Below are positions 22,820 to 34,530 of a DNA stretch of 64,000 nt, in pieces. The notes below the pieces were generated by a model. The model had not been told where the DNA came from. It did not search any database and saw only the letters and a program-made list of their open reading frames with translations. The position numbers and the translations under genes are program-made. The stretch spans positions 53,475,441 through 53,539,440 of the forward strand of contig NC_053143.1 in the NCBI RefSeq assembly GCF_016808335.1, read 5' to 3'. The DNA comes from Panicum virgatum. Lineage: Eukaryota; Streptophyta; Magnoliopsida; Poales; Poaceae. The stretch's first letter is position 1, and each line of letters opens with the position of its first letter.

Positions 22820-23351
22820 CAGATTCCCCAACCACCGTCTTCTTCTTCAAGCTCAAGCAGACACGCTCCCCGCAGTTTGCTAATGGTGCGCGCCCTCATC
22901 ACGCTCTCCCGGCCCCTTCCTCTCCTTGCCTTCTAAGCTGTCCGTCGAAGCTCCCTGCCTGCCGGAATGCTGGTGATGCCAGCGAATCGAGCATGGCGAG
23001 CGCGAATCAAGGGCGTCCCTCCTCCTCGCGCAATACTACCCACCAGCACAGCCGCTGCTCCTACGATATTGTCGGCTGGCAGATTGTCAGATTGATCGCT
23101 GCCATGTGACTGTTCAAGGAACCAGATACATAGCTGCCATTAGCCCACGAACCAGATAGATCATATAGATCGCTGCCACGAGCCAGATCAGAGGCACCCT
23201 ACTCTGATCTGAAGCAGAATATTTACATGTTTTTATTTAATATAAGGTCCCAACTATTAGGATTTCTATTGCGCTTATTTTCTTTCTGATGGATATGGCC
23301 AAATATATATGCTGTAGTACCGAATGGCCTGACCAGAAAAGGTAACTATAG
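22820..23351. other. Intergenic region right of the Tat-lineage element
   Basis: This is the continuation of the host sequence interrupted at 10489. It is moderately GC-rich with short open frames but no recognisable exon, domain or element end. Confidence 0.4.
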
Positions 23352-23791
23352 TCTATACTAGCAAAAAGGTGATATGGGTGGAAACTCAGTAAGAAGCAGC
23401 AGGAGATTAAGAAGTATATTGTCGTTAATGCAAGGCACTCAAGTGAACAGAAGGTCAGACATGGAGCTGTGTTTCCTCCAGATTGTGTTCAGTTTCAAAA
23501 GAAAAGGCCGCGTTTCATGCGAGCAGAAGGCAATTACTTGATTTAACTCCTTCTGTGGATATAACAATGCTTTTAGGTAACGATTGCCACATTTTAATTT
23601 ATTAAAAATAAAATTGGTGATCTATTTTGACGGGATAATCTGAGTTTTAGACTTTTTTTGTAAGCACAGGGCAGTGGCATCAATGCTATTTTAGCATGGA
23701 CCAACTATAGCTCTTTGTTGCAATACCATAAATAACTAATAATATATTTATGCAATATTAGTCCGTTGCAACGCACGGGCATTTTTGCTAG
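23352..23791 (+). mobile_element. Non-autonomous Helitron (440 bp)
   Basis: The left end is TCTATACTAGCAAAAAGG, the standard grass Helitron 5' type. The right end has a hairpin-forming ccgttgcaacgcacggg followed by catttttgCTAG and then T, the CTRR-T end. There is no coding capacity. The base before the left TC is G rather than the expected A, so the left junction carries a small uncertainty. Confidence 0.8.
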
Positions 23792-24431
23792 TTAACAATA
23801 AAAGGAGATCGATGACCCTTCCACCACGGTCGCTAGAAAAAAAAGGAGAGAAATAGTTTAGAGATTCTCAAAAAAAAAATGCAAAACATCGGACCATCGG
23901 TGCGTGGTTGACTCTAATCATAATAGAGTCATTACCAACTAACAATGATAGATGTTAGATCTAACATGCTTCAGAACTACCCACATCTGCTATTACGCAA
24001 CAATTAACCACAAAGTACCCATTATCTTTGCTTCTAATTTAATTACCCACATATACTATTACGCACAAAATAACCAAAGTACCTATACTGGATGATAAAT
24101 ACCCACTTATGTCATTATAAAAGAACCATACATAGATATTTGATTCTAAAATTACTCGTGTATGCTAATATGTCAGTGCTAACATAGTAAGAGAAATGTA
24201 ACATAGTAATCATGCATAAGTCTTTTGTTTTTATGAGCGCAATCATTCATGACATAATAATTATCCAGCTAAATCATATCAGTCTCAAGATCTAAAAATA
24301 AATCCCATGGGATAAAATAATATTTTTGAACAATATAGAATCGCTAACATTGCTAGCCCGCAGAATCTTGCATGCAAAATTAGCTTGTTATTCTTAAATT
24401 ACAGTTTAAGGATGTGAAGATAGTGATGTAA

Positions 24432-24707
24432 GAGCATCTCCAAGAGACTCTTTATATGTTTAGGAATAGAGATATCGGTTAGAAATTGCCCTCCAATAGC
24501 CTCTTCAATTGGATATCTAAATATAGACATCCTCTATTCCGGATTTCTTGCTAGCCAAAGATAGAGAACGAGAATTGCTCTCTAAACTACGCTTAAGATA
24601 TAGAAAAGCTGTTGGAGAGCATAAAGATATAGAAAATGATTTTTACTCAAACAACTCTCTATATGATGATTTAGAGAGTATATTTTAGAAAGACTCTTGA
24701 GATGCTC
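24432..24707. mobile_element. Tourist-like MITE (276 bp)
   Basis: Terminal inverted repeats GAGCATCTCCAAGAGACTCTTT and GAAAGACTCTTGAGATGCTC are flanked by TAA on both sides (24429-24431 and 24708-24710). A 3 bp TAA duplication fits the PIF/Harbinger superfamily. Its terminus is shared with the element that interrupts the neprosin pseudogene at 52127. Confidence 0.85.
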
Positions 24708-25082
24708 TAAAGTCACGTTCTCAAGATAGCAGTATAAATGATAAGCATTATAAGTGTTTTAGACCAAGTTGAGAGATGATAATTTTTTCGCCTAGCAGTA
24801 CCTATTCATAGAAAACGAGTCTAAAATTAAATGTTACAAATTTATATGGGTGATGAAATCGAACACAGTATAAAAGCGACGAGGAAGTGGATTTCCAGGG
24901 GAAAAAAGATTTATGGCGGGCCGATGGAGAAGTTGGAATGAAACTAGAAGCGACCTAGATAAAGGGGTTTATACAGTTCTCATTAAAACATAGTAGAATT
25001 CATTCCTTATGTTCTTTTATAACAAAATAATCATGGCTTGCATGTCTCTCTTTTCAAAAGAAAATAAAAAGAATAATGAGTA

Positions 25083-25447
25083 CTCCCTCCGTCCGTCCCA
25101 TGATAAGAAAATTTCTAGGATTAACTCAGACAGATTAGTGGGATGAGAAAAGACCTCCATATCCCTAATAAATACACATAAAAATGGTCCACAACAGTAG
25201 TTACTGTTGTAAAAAAACGAAACGCCTCCGCCGCGGGCCTGCGCTTCTGCCGGCGTGGCCACTGCCGCCGGCGCGGCCTCCGCCCGCAGCCCGTGCAACA
25301 TGCGCCGTGGCTGTCGTGCAACAAGGAGACAAAGTGGAAGTGGGGAGAAGATGACAGACACACGAGTGGGACCCAACTATAGTCAATGGCCTCGTCATGG
25401 TACAAAATTTTGGGGCCAGAAATTTTCTTTTTACGGGATGGAGGGAG
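25083..25447. mobile_element. Stowaway-like MITE (365 bp)
   Basis: Ends CTCCCTCCGTCC and GGATGGAGGGAG are inverted repeats flanked by TA (25081-25082 and 25448-25449). Inner sequences (aagaaaatttctag / cagaaattttcttt) also pair. The middle, about 25215-25330, is GC-rich and unlike the ends. Confidence 0.88.
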
Positions 25448-25449
25448 TA

Positions 25450-26615
25450 CATCCATCTATGCCGACCATGATTAATTAATGATGCCATCATCAATTTGAC
25501 TGCTAACCCACATGCCTTCTGAGCTGAGTGCTGGCTGCCGTCATCGAGTTTGCCGGCCGGCCGGCCCTGCAACCCTGAGCCTGGGCAGATCGAAACTTGA
25601 CCCAAGTGTCTGAAGTACGTATACAGTCAAAATTTCACCTGTTTCCATCGATCAGCATACTTTGACTCTAGCCAGTTCACATGAATTATTAACAGAAAAT
25701 ACAATAAGGAGCTTATGGCCCATCTATATCAGCATTTATCTCTACATGGGTTTCTAGCAAAAAATAGTTAATATGGGGGGATGATTATGTTATCCTTAAT
25801 TAACTATAGCGGTTGTGATTGAAGACTGTGTTATTTATTTGGTTCTCTATATCCTCAATATATGCAATTGCATTGGAACAAAAAAGTAACATCTACTTAA
25901 ATTTTTGATTGGCTTCCTTCTCAATGTAAATTTTTCTTGGTATTTGATATTGCTTTAATTAGATGAACTTTACTACAATCTAAATGAACAATCTTTGTGG
26001 AATAAAATTTAAAGGCTAAACGAACAGTCTTTGTGGGTCACATTATTGTATCCATTGTCTTTAAACTCAATTTGAGATGAGCATGAGTTTAAAGATATCT
26101 TTATCGTCCTTGATCCAATGGCTTTGCGTATGCAACCGTCCCAAGGCCGCAGGGCGGCCGGCAGGAACGGAGTTTATTTGTGTCCATCTGGCGCTGTTTC
26201 GTTCAACTCCGGTTGCTGCACGCTGCATCGTTCAACACTTCAGCTCCGGTAGTAATACTAGTAGTATTTAGGCTGGCGTTAGTAGATCCTGGAACAAAAA
26301 TGAATACTTTGACCACGTACTTGTCTGCCTAATCACAGCGAGCTGAGGTAACATGAATTGGTTGGGTTAATCAGGATCGTGGTGGGCCTTCAATTCTCGG
26401 CGGTGGCCGGCCGTGGTGGAAGGCCTGCAAATTTGGGCCCCCAAATTCCATCTGCAGGCCGGCTTGCATAAAATAGGGGTCCCAAAAACAGAGTGAGATC
26501 TGTTGCAAGCGCAAGCTTTCTGCACCAAATCAGTGGGCAAAGACAGGAAGGGCCAGCACATGGCTTCGGTTGGATTGGACCTGACAAAAAGAAACCAGTT
26601 CAGGAAAGCATGCCA
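25450..26615. other. Intergenic region, no gene seen
   Basis: AT-rich DNA with a short ccggccggccgg tract near 25555 and a small hairpin at about 26423-26460 (gcctgcaaatttggg ... cccaaatt ... tgcaggc). No exon, RNA gene or complete transposon was recognised. Confidence 0.4.
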
Positions 26616-26892
26616 AACAGTAGGAGGTCTGAAAGTACAGAAGCTCCTGTCATCTTTGCAGGCTCAAGCTCAGATCAGATGACAGTTTTTATCTGATCTC
26701 TTGGCCAATTTACCTGCATTGTTCCATCAAAAAGGCATTTTGATACAGAGACAAAATCTCTTGTTGGTACGAAAAATGAAGGATGTGCCTGATCCCCATG
26801 AGATGCATAAATCTTGAGAACAGAAAACATTGATTGTGTGGGATGAAGAAACCACATTCTGTGTTCCTTCCAGTTTAATCGTTTGCAATCAT
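26616..26892. repeat. Segment duplicated at 5331-5600, beside the beta-xylosidase 3' end
   Basis: This copy lies about 190 bases beyond the beta-xylosidase stop codon and could be part of its 3' UTR. See the partner at 5331-5600; this copy has an extra tgcctgatccccatgag stretch near 26786. Confidence 0.85.
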
Positions 26893-27077
26893 TTCAACAA
26901 TTTTTCAGTAATCCTGTGCCTTTTCTAACCTGACAGATCTCCATCTCCACCTTTGCAGAGACGGAAGCACCGGCAATCGCAATGGCAATCCAATACCCCT
27001 CCCCTCCCAAAACGACACACATTATTCAGACAACCCTCTGAACCCACCACCTACGCTTCAGTGCTTCTCGTTCTTAT

Positions 27078-30000
27078 CTATACCCCGAGCTGCTCGACGC
27101 CGATCGTGACCGAGTGCGTCAGCTCGCCAATCATCAGGCTGTGCTCGCCGACGGGGATCCGCCGCACGCCGTCGCGGTCCGCCACGCTGAGCCCCTCGCA
27201 CACGCCGACGGCCATCTCCAAGCGCGCCACGCCGCCCGCCGGCACGTGCACCTTCTCGAACGCCACCAGCTGCCGCGCCGGCGCGCCGGCCACGGCGCCC
27301 CGCGGGGCCGCGTGGTACACGAGCACCGCGTGCGCGCCGTCGCGGCCGCCGACGTTCCGCACGTCCACGTGCACCGGCACGGCCAGGCCCTCGCAGCGCG
27401 CGTGCGCCACGCGCACGGCGCGGGCGCCGCCGCCGGATCGCGTCGCGTTGGGGAGCGACGCCGCGGCGGAGGCGGCGTGGCCGCCGGCGAGCTGCACGGT
27501 GAGCTGCGCCGGCGCGTGCGCCAGCGAGTGCGTGAACTGGGTGTAGCTGAGCCCGTGGCCGAACGGGAGGATCGTCGGGCCCGTGTAGAAGCGGTAGGTC
27601 CGGCCGGGGTACCCCGTCTTGGGGTTGGCGCGCATCGCCATGTTCGTCATCGGCGCCTTCTGCAGGTACTCCTGCGGGTACCATGTCATCGGCAGCTTCC
27701 CGCCTGCAGCAACAAAAGATCACAACCAAAATTTCAACTTACAAACCTTTTCACGTTGCAAAATTGGAACACAAGTTTTAAAATTAGTGGTTCCAAATTA
27801 GTGTTCTTGAGATCTGAAAGGTTCAAACTAGAACCTGGGTTATGGTGGCCGAAGATGACGTCGGCGATGGCCTGCCCGCCGGCCTGGCCGGGGTAGCCCG
27901 CCCACAGGATGGCGGCGATCCTGGGGTCGTTGAGCGCGAAGGCGATGTCGATGGGGCCGCCGGACATGAGCACGAGGACGACGGGCCCCTTGGCCGCCTT
28001 GGCCACGGCGGAGATGAGCTCCGCTTGCCGTCCAGGGAGGAGAAGACTCGACCGGTCCAGCCCCTCGGCCTCGACGTTCTGGTCGAGCCCCGCGACGACG
28101 ATGGTGGCGTCGGCGCGGCGCGCGGCGTCGACGGCGGCGGCGATGGGCTGCTGGCCTCCGGCGCACGCCACGTCGGCGCATCCGGCCTGGTGCACCGCCT
28201 GCTTGACGTACCCCGCGACGCCCCGCAGCGGCGTGGTGTACCGGCACGGCTTGCCGGCGTAGTTCCCGATCATGGCGACCGTGGCCTCGGCGTGCGGCCC
28301 CACGACGGCGACGACCCGGTGCGCCGCCGGGCGGAGCGGGAGCACGCCGGCCCGGTGCTTCCCCTTGTCGTTCTTGAGGAGCACGACGCTCTGGCGCGCC
28401 GCCTCGAGCGCGAGCTCCTGGTGCGGCGGCGCGCACACGTCGCGGGGGCCGAGGTGCCCGAACGGCCCCGCGGCGGGGTCGCCGTCAAACATGCCGAGCC
28501 GCACCTGCACGGCGACGGTGTTGAGCAGCGCGGCGTCGACGTCGGCGTCGGAGAGCTTGCCGGCGGCGAGGGCGGGCTCCGTGTACTGCGCGAGGAAGGG
28601 CCCGCAGTCGAGGTCGAGGCCGGCGCGGAGCGCGGCGGCGGCGGCGTCCTCGGCGGTCCGGGTGTAGCGCTGGTCCCGGAAGAGGACGCCGACGGAGTCG
28701 CAGTCGGAGACGATGTAGCCGTCGAGGCCCCACTGGCGGCGGATGGTGCCCTTGAGGAAGGCCTGGTCGGCGCAGGTGGGGACGCCGTTGACCTGGTTGT
28801 AGGAGCACATGACGGCGGCGGCGCCGCCGTCGCGGACGCAGGCGCGGAAGGGGGCGTTGAAGGTGTCCTCGAGGTCCTGCGGGGCCACGATGGCGTTGAA
28901 GTGGAAGCGGTCGGTGCCGCCCCAGCGGTCGAGGTCGTAGGCGGTGAAGTGCTTGCAGCAGGCGGCGAGCTTGAGGCCGCCGCCGGAGCGGCGGTCCTGC
29001 TGCTGGAGGCCGCGGACGTAGGCGGCGGCGTAGCGGGAGGAGACGGCGGGGTCCTCGCCGGGGGTCTCCTGGCCGCGGCCCCACCGCGGGTCGCGGAAGA
29101 TGTTGACGTTCGGGGACCAGAAGGTCAGCCCCGCCGCGCCGCCGTTGTACATGGCGCGCGCCTCGTCCGACACCGCCTGCCATGCCGGCGTACGCCGGTG
29201 AGCAACGTGCACGGTACTACAAATACTATACGAGTACAATACACCAAGGAAATACAGTACAAATAAATAAAGTATTCTTGTGATTTTTCTATCGTGGACG
29301 TGGTGGTCGTCGTCGGGTCAGGTGCGCGGGCACCGAGGAGGCAGGATGACGGAGGTGTCGGGCCGATCACGTGCGGCGGCGGGTGCAAGTTACGGTGCAC
29401 GCCGGCGATCGCCGGCCGGCAGCGGCGCACGTGAAGGATGATGGATGGAATTGGTGCTCGTGATCGAATGAACTCGTGATCGTTTTGGGGACAGGGGACG
29501 CAGACGATGAGGGTTCTCAGGAGCACGGGTGCCACTTGCAACTTGCTCAAAGGTCTTGAAGCCAACTACTGGAATTGCCATTGTTTCTAGGAAATGGTAG
29601 CCAGTCTATGGATTCATTTTCCAAAAAAAAAATCCTTGTACAAAACTTACTAGGAAACGGTGTACTATGCAGAGAACAATCTCTGGAATTGCCAATGCTG
29701 CTGGCGACGGACGGTGGTTGGAAGTGTGCATATTTTTGGAGCATTGGAAGATGGCAAATTGCTCGTGCCGAAACTAGAAGCTAGCGAGCCAAGAACATGA
29801 GCTTGTCGTCCCCATGGTCCATGGAGCCGCCGCCGCCATCCTGCAGGAAAACAGACGGTTGCTGCAGCACTTCACTCCGCCACGGCCGTTGCTTCCTTCC
29901 ATGGCTGCCTAGTGCCTCTCCCTACCTCTCACCATCCGGTCACCCTTTGCATTGTCTTTTTCTCAGATGCGACACCTTTTTTCTTATTCTATTGTTATTA

Positions 30001-31842
30001 AGTTTTTGTTTATCCAAGGTTTTTTTTTGTCGGGATAAGATGATGAGGATATGGGCTTTGAGAAAAGGGGTCGATTTGGCTAGGCTGGCCTGCACATGGC
30101 TGCAGCTCTCGCTCGGCATTGGCCACCAGGGAATTGGAATTCTCTCCCATCCGCCTTTATACTACTGCTGTGCTCTGTTGTTAGTTTGTTTGTTACACTA
30201 GGAACTGCACTACCACTGTCCTTCAAAATAATAATAACTAGACTTATAGCCCGCGCATTTACGCGGCTAGTATTGAAAATTCAAAAATTTGCATATCGTT
30301 ATATCCTTACTTAAAGGTTATAATATTTTTTTTACCATACATCATCCTATTCATTATTGTAAATTATGTCTTAATGTTGATTAAAACAATTCAACTGATC
30401 TAACTATAATAACAATTTGATTTGTTGAGCTTTAATAATATTATGCAGATAATTATTCTTATTTTCATTTTATTTTGATTGATTATTGTTAGCTTTAGTT
30501 TTTATTAATAGTATATATGTGTAACTGATACATAGCTAAATGATATTTTATATTTAATTTTTCATAATGGCATTGGTGGGTGATTTTTAATTAGGAACAG
30601 GGGTATTTTAGGCTAATTTTTTTCGTAATGACAGTCGTGGGTAATTTTTATTTTTTTATTTTTCTACTATTAACGTGGAAATTTCTAGGCATTGAGAGCG
30701 AACGTGGAAGCTCCGTTTGTTGGCCAAATAATAAGATAATAGATTCATAATGGCATTGGTGGGTGATTTTTAATTAGGCACAGGGGTATTTTAGGTTAAT
30801 TTTTTTCGTAATGGCAGTGGTGGTTAATTTTTATTTTTCTATTTTTTTCGATTAACGTGAGAATTTCTAGGTCTTTAGAGCGAACGTGGAAGCTCCGTTT
30901 GTTGGCCAAATAATAAGATAATAGATAATAAACAGAGGAATTCCAGCATCTTTGTGTTACCGCTTGGTGAGGAATTGAGGAGAGGGAACGTGAAATTCTC
31001 CTACCAAACCGTCATCCGAGTGCTTGCTGTGAAAAAGGGGAGGTGGAAACAAAAGCGCACACAGGCAGGGAGGTGCTCCTCCATCAGTCTGCTGCTCCCT
31101 ACTCATCGCAACAATGGTGTACGGAGATGATCTGCCCACCGGCAGCAGATGAGGTGAGGATGCTGGCCCACTCCTGCGCTGCACGCCCGTACGGCTCGCA
31201 CCCCTGACCGAGCGGCCCCACTCCACTCACGCAGTCCAACACTCTGTCTTGAACTGCCCCGAAACTCGATGGCGCCAAACGCGCAGCGCGCGCCGCCCGG
31301 CGAGCCAGCGACACACACATGCCGCCGGCCGGGCAGCCTCCGCCTCGCTAGTCAGGTGCGCGCGCAGCTACAGCAACGACCAAAAAAAAAGGAAGCCAGA
31401 GCAAAGGCGGCTCGCCGGCGGCGGCACCGCCAATGCACGCACGTACCCGGCCGACGAGCTCCCAGAGCGAGGCGTTGAGCGCGGCGGCGGCGCCGATGAC
31501 CTGCGGGAACGCGGTGGCGCCGGGGAACGCGCCGCCGAACCGCACCCCGGGCCCCGTGTCCGACACGCCGTGCAGCGCCTCCGACCACCACTCGTACCCG
31601 GCCACGCCCAGCCGGGGCACCCCCGCCGCGTTGTTCACCAGCAGCCGCACCTTCTCCGCGCGGGTCAGCCGCGACACCAGGTCCCGCGCGCGGGCCCGCG
31701 CCGGCAGCGACCGCCGGCAGAACGGCAGCGACGTCGCCGGCCCGCCCGGGGCGCACGCGAACGCCGCGCGCGCCGCCGCCGCTGACAACGCCGACGCCGC
31801 GGCGAGCAGGAGCAGGAGGAGGAGGAGGGCGCGGCGCCGCAT
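27078..31842 (-). CDS. GH3 beta-D-xylosidase, secreted, intact, 787 aa
   Basis: Secreted glycoside hydrolase family 3 enzyme expected to remove terminal xylose from xylan oligosaccharides in the cell wall; some relatives also release arabinose. Exons: 31842-31447, 29176-27835 and 27703-27078, totalling 788 codons with correct phases and GT-AG junctions. The first ATG of the signal peptide ([20 protein letters not shown]) is chosen; it lies about 60 bases after a TATA box. Exon 1 has [17 protein letters not shown]. Exon 2 has [49 protein letters not shown] and [12 protein letters not shown], where the first Asp of SDCDS is the family's nucleophile position, then the C-terminal GH3 sheet domain ([26 protein letters not shown]). 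Exon 3 has GKLPMTWYP and [13 protein letters not shown] plus the fibronectin III-like end. Length matches plant family members. Intron 1 is 2.27 kb and holds a Helitron; intron 2 is 131 nt. Confidence 0.95.
30238..30925 (-). mobile_element. Non-autonomous Helitron in beta-xylosidase intron 1, 5' end duplicated
   Basis: Read on the minus strand it starts TCTATTATCTTATTATTTGG at 30925 and ends with a hairpin (ccgcgtaaatgcgcggg) and CTAG at 30238, flanked by A and T as expected for Helitrons. The 5' terminal 183 bp is present twice in tandem (30561-30743 and 30744-30925), each copy ending in the same aataataagataataga. It is in the same orientation as the host gene. Confidence 0.8.
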
Positions 31843-31897
31843 GGCTGGAGGCGGCGGTGTGGGCGTGGGAACGAGTGGAGCGGCGGGGGAGCGTGGG

Positions 31898-31904
31898 TTA
31901 TATA
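31898..31904 (-). promoter_or_regulatory. TATA box of the beta-xylosidase gene
   Basis: The minus strand reads CTCTATATAACCC here, about 60 bases upstream of the chosen start codon. The leader would be about 30 nt. Confidence 0.65.
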
Positions 31905-33577
31905 GAGCGGAGCGAGCGGCATCCGCGCCGCAAGTGGCAACCACCGCGGGCGAGGAAGATGGTGGTTGTGCCAAGAAAAGAATATTTTTCCTGTTTTTTT
32001 CTTTTTCTTTCTTCTGTCATTGTTTTGGGGAAAATAAAACTTTTTTTTTCTGGACTTACTTAAGGAACAACCATTTCATCATTTTCTTGTAAGCTTAAGC
32101 ATTTTGGAATTAGAGTAATAATGCGTGGTTTTCTAATAAGAGAGACAAAGGCTGGGGGAGAGGACTGTTAACTGCTGCCTGACAGTTTGCGCAGCCTGCA
32201 GTGTAGGGCTGCAGTTTTTCCTATGCTGCATGTGAGTAGTAAAAGGGGGATATTTGCACTAGTGTTCGTGGTACAGTCAATCGCTGAAGGTTGTTGTTGG
32301 GTGCTGGATTTTGGTGGCACTGTTATAAAAGATAAATAAATCAGGAATTGAATCGCTGCGAAAGGCAGGTAAACTGGCTGGCTGGTAAATCAATGTGTGC
32401 CAAGGACAGATCACGGCATCCATGATTAGTAACCGCCCTGGTACTGGACCCAGGATTTGCAGAAGATGATGCTACTCAGTACTTGTTCATGGATTTAACA
32501 AGGAACATGGATTAAAGGCTGGTACATAAATTAGTGTGTGGTTTACCTGCAGATTAAATTACCATGGAGGATAAGGTACCAGTTGCAGCAGAGGAGGGCA
32601 GAGCAGAGTATCTTGTGTTGCAAGGGAAAAGAAAAGGTAATAATAATATGGAAACAGAGGAGCCTTTCCCACATGCAATGGACATCACCATCCTGTCACC
32701 ATTCCCATCTTCTTTCATCCAGAAGCCCTCTTTAACCATTCCTTGATGTCATGTACGACTAGTGTGCGCTCGCCGTTGATCCTTGCGTGTGGTTTGGTGA
32801 TTCCCGTTCTTAAATGGTCAGATTTAGCGGGCAGCCAACCTGCTACGGCGAAGTACAGAACAGGTTTTCTCCAGCAATGGTAGTAGCGGTTGGTCATCCA
32901 ATACTGGCGTGCATCAAAATGTCTTTGATGTCACCTAACGCCTTTTACAACAACGGTTCAGCATAGAATAATTGCAGCACACAACTTCTGGTTTCTGAAC
33001 CTAGTCTTAACCTGATTAGGCTCTTAACAGGGGTCTAGGAAAAAGAAGAGAGAGAGGTTAATCACGTGATTAGAAAAGCTTATCCATTCGCAAAATGGTC
33101 GTTTGTCTTTACTACCCTGAAGAAGAAGATTTGCTGCAGCCTGCATCAGAGAGGTGAAAAGCACCTGTGAGCAATTAGCAGCTTTCACTGCAAGAATCAC
33201 TTGCCGATTGGACCAACCCAGAGGATAAGAATAAGATAGCAGCGTTGATGAGATTGACAGCTTCGTCGAGACGGCCGGCCGGTCTTCCTGCCACGGAGCT
33301 CCGCTCGCTTTCTTGACGCTGATGCGATCCAAACCATGGGAGGAAAGCAGAGACGAGCAGGACGGTCAGAAAGCGAGAGGAGCTAGAGAGCGTCACCATC
33401 GGATCGGAGCAGATGGGTCGTCGTCGAACGGCCGCTGCTAAGGCTAAAATGGCAAAAGGAATCAGGCAGGTGAAAACGATTTCAGATGGAAACAAAGACA
33501 AAGCAGTGTCAGCCTGTCAGGGTTAAGCAAGTCGTCGTGTGCAAATTAGCGTGCCTTGCAAGGCTCTGCTTGCATGC
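31905..33577. other. Upstream flank of the beta-xylosidase gene, no gene seen
   Basis: Apart from presumed promoter DNA next to 31900, this AT-rich stretch has only short, unconserved open frames and homopolymer runs (for example T-runs near 32040). No transposon end or RNA gene was recognised. Confidence 0.4.
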
Positions 33578-33905
33578 CTCGTTTGGTTCATGCTAGTGAC
33601 TAGCACGTGTGTTTTTCGAAAAAAGAATCTCACATCCATGAAGTATTAAATGAAATCTATTTGCAAAACCCTTTTAGGATGTGAGTAACTTTTCGCGACG
33701 AATCTAATGATGGTAATTAATTCATAATTGGCTACAGTGATGCTACAATAACCATCCTCTAATCACGCGGCCAAAGACCTCATTAGATTCTTCAGGGTTC
33801 CTAGCGCAGGGGTTCTGAAATTTGTTTTGTAAAATGGCTTTATTTAACACCGTAATTAGTGGTCAAAGTTTTCTAGTACTTCCTAGTGCAGGGAACCAAA
33901 CAGGG
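33578..33905. mobile_element. MITE with gtttggttc / gaaccaaac ends
   Basis: Terminal inverted repeats CTCGTTTGGTTC (from 33579) and GGAACCAAACAGGG (to 33905) bound a 330 bp block containing tacagtgatgctacaataacc, a common interior of this grass MITE type. The target-site duplication was not clear. Confidence 0.7.
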
Positions 33906-34189
33906 CCGACTAACCCCTTATTTGTCTTCCTTGTCAAAGGAAGAAAATCCCTTTGTCTTCTTTTTTACAAGGGTTCTTAAGTTCTTTACCCTTGCGTTGA
34001 AGCCTGGTAAATGCAAGGCATCACAAAGCCTACATAGACGACTGCCTTTTCCATGGCAGCTCTAAATTTAAATTGCATGGTGCAAATTAGCTGATGAGGC
34101 TATCCTCAAAAAAAAAAAACTATCTCAAGCTTTATAGAAAAGCAGGAATTTCTCATGATGATGTGGTCGCTGACTGTATGACATTCTTG

Positions 34190-34530
34190 CGAAAATCGTA
34201 TGGCGTCTCTCTCTTTTCCCCCATCCAAACAGTAATCACGATCCGCTCTTCATTCCTTTCTCAGTTCCATCATGTGCTCGCCACCACTTGAGACTGGATT
34301 CCTTGGTGCCTTTCGACGCATGGGCTCTCCTCTTTCAGCTGACAGACACTCCGATACGATCCCTCTAGGAAAAGGAGAGGGGAGGAAATGGTCACGAACC
34401 CTTCTTTCTGCTGCTGAAGGGGTCCCTTTGCTCGCTGCACTAGCTACAGTAGCGGTATCAGCTGCTATTCACTTAGGACAGCGGTTAGATCCAAGAGCTG
34501 GGGTTGGTCTGTATTTATGGGGGTGACGAC
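34190..34530 (+). other. Possible organelle-derived insertion
   Basis: The composition and phrase style here (gatccgctcttcattccttt, cgatacgatccctctagg, gaaaaggagaggggagg) differ from the flanks and are like plant mitochondrial DNA. An 84-codon frame (34272-34526) includes AAEGVPLLAALATVAVSAAIHL. I do not recognise a specific organelle gene, so this is a suspicion only. Confidence 0.25.

Noticed and set aside
27842..29266. A 474-codon plus-strand frame
   Set aside because: It is the exact antisense shadow of beta-xylosidase exon 2, caused by high GC at third codon positions.
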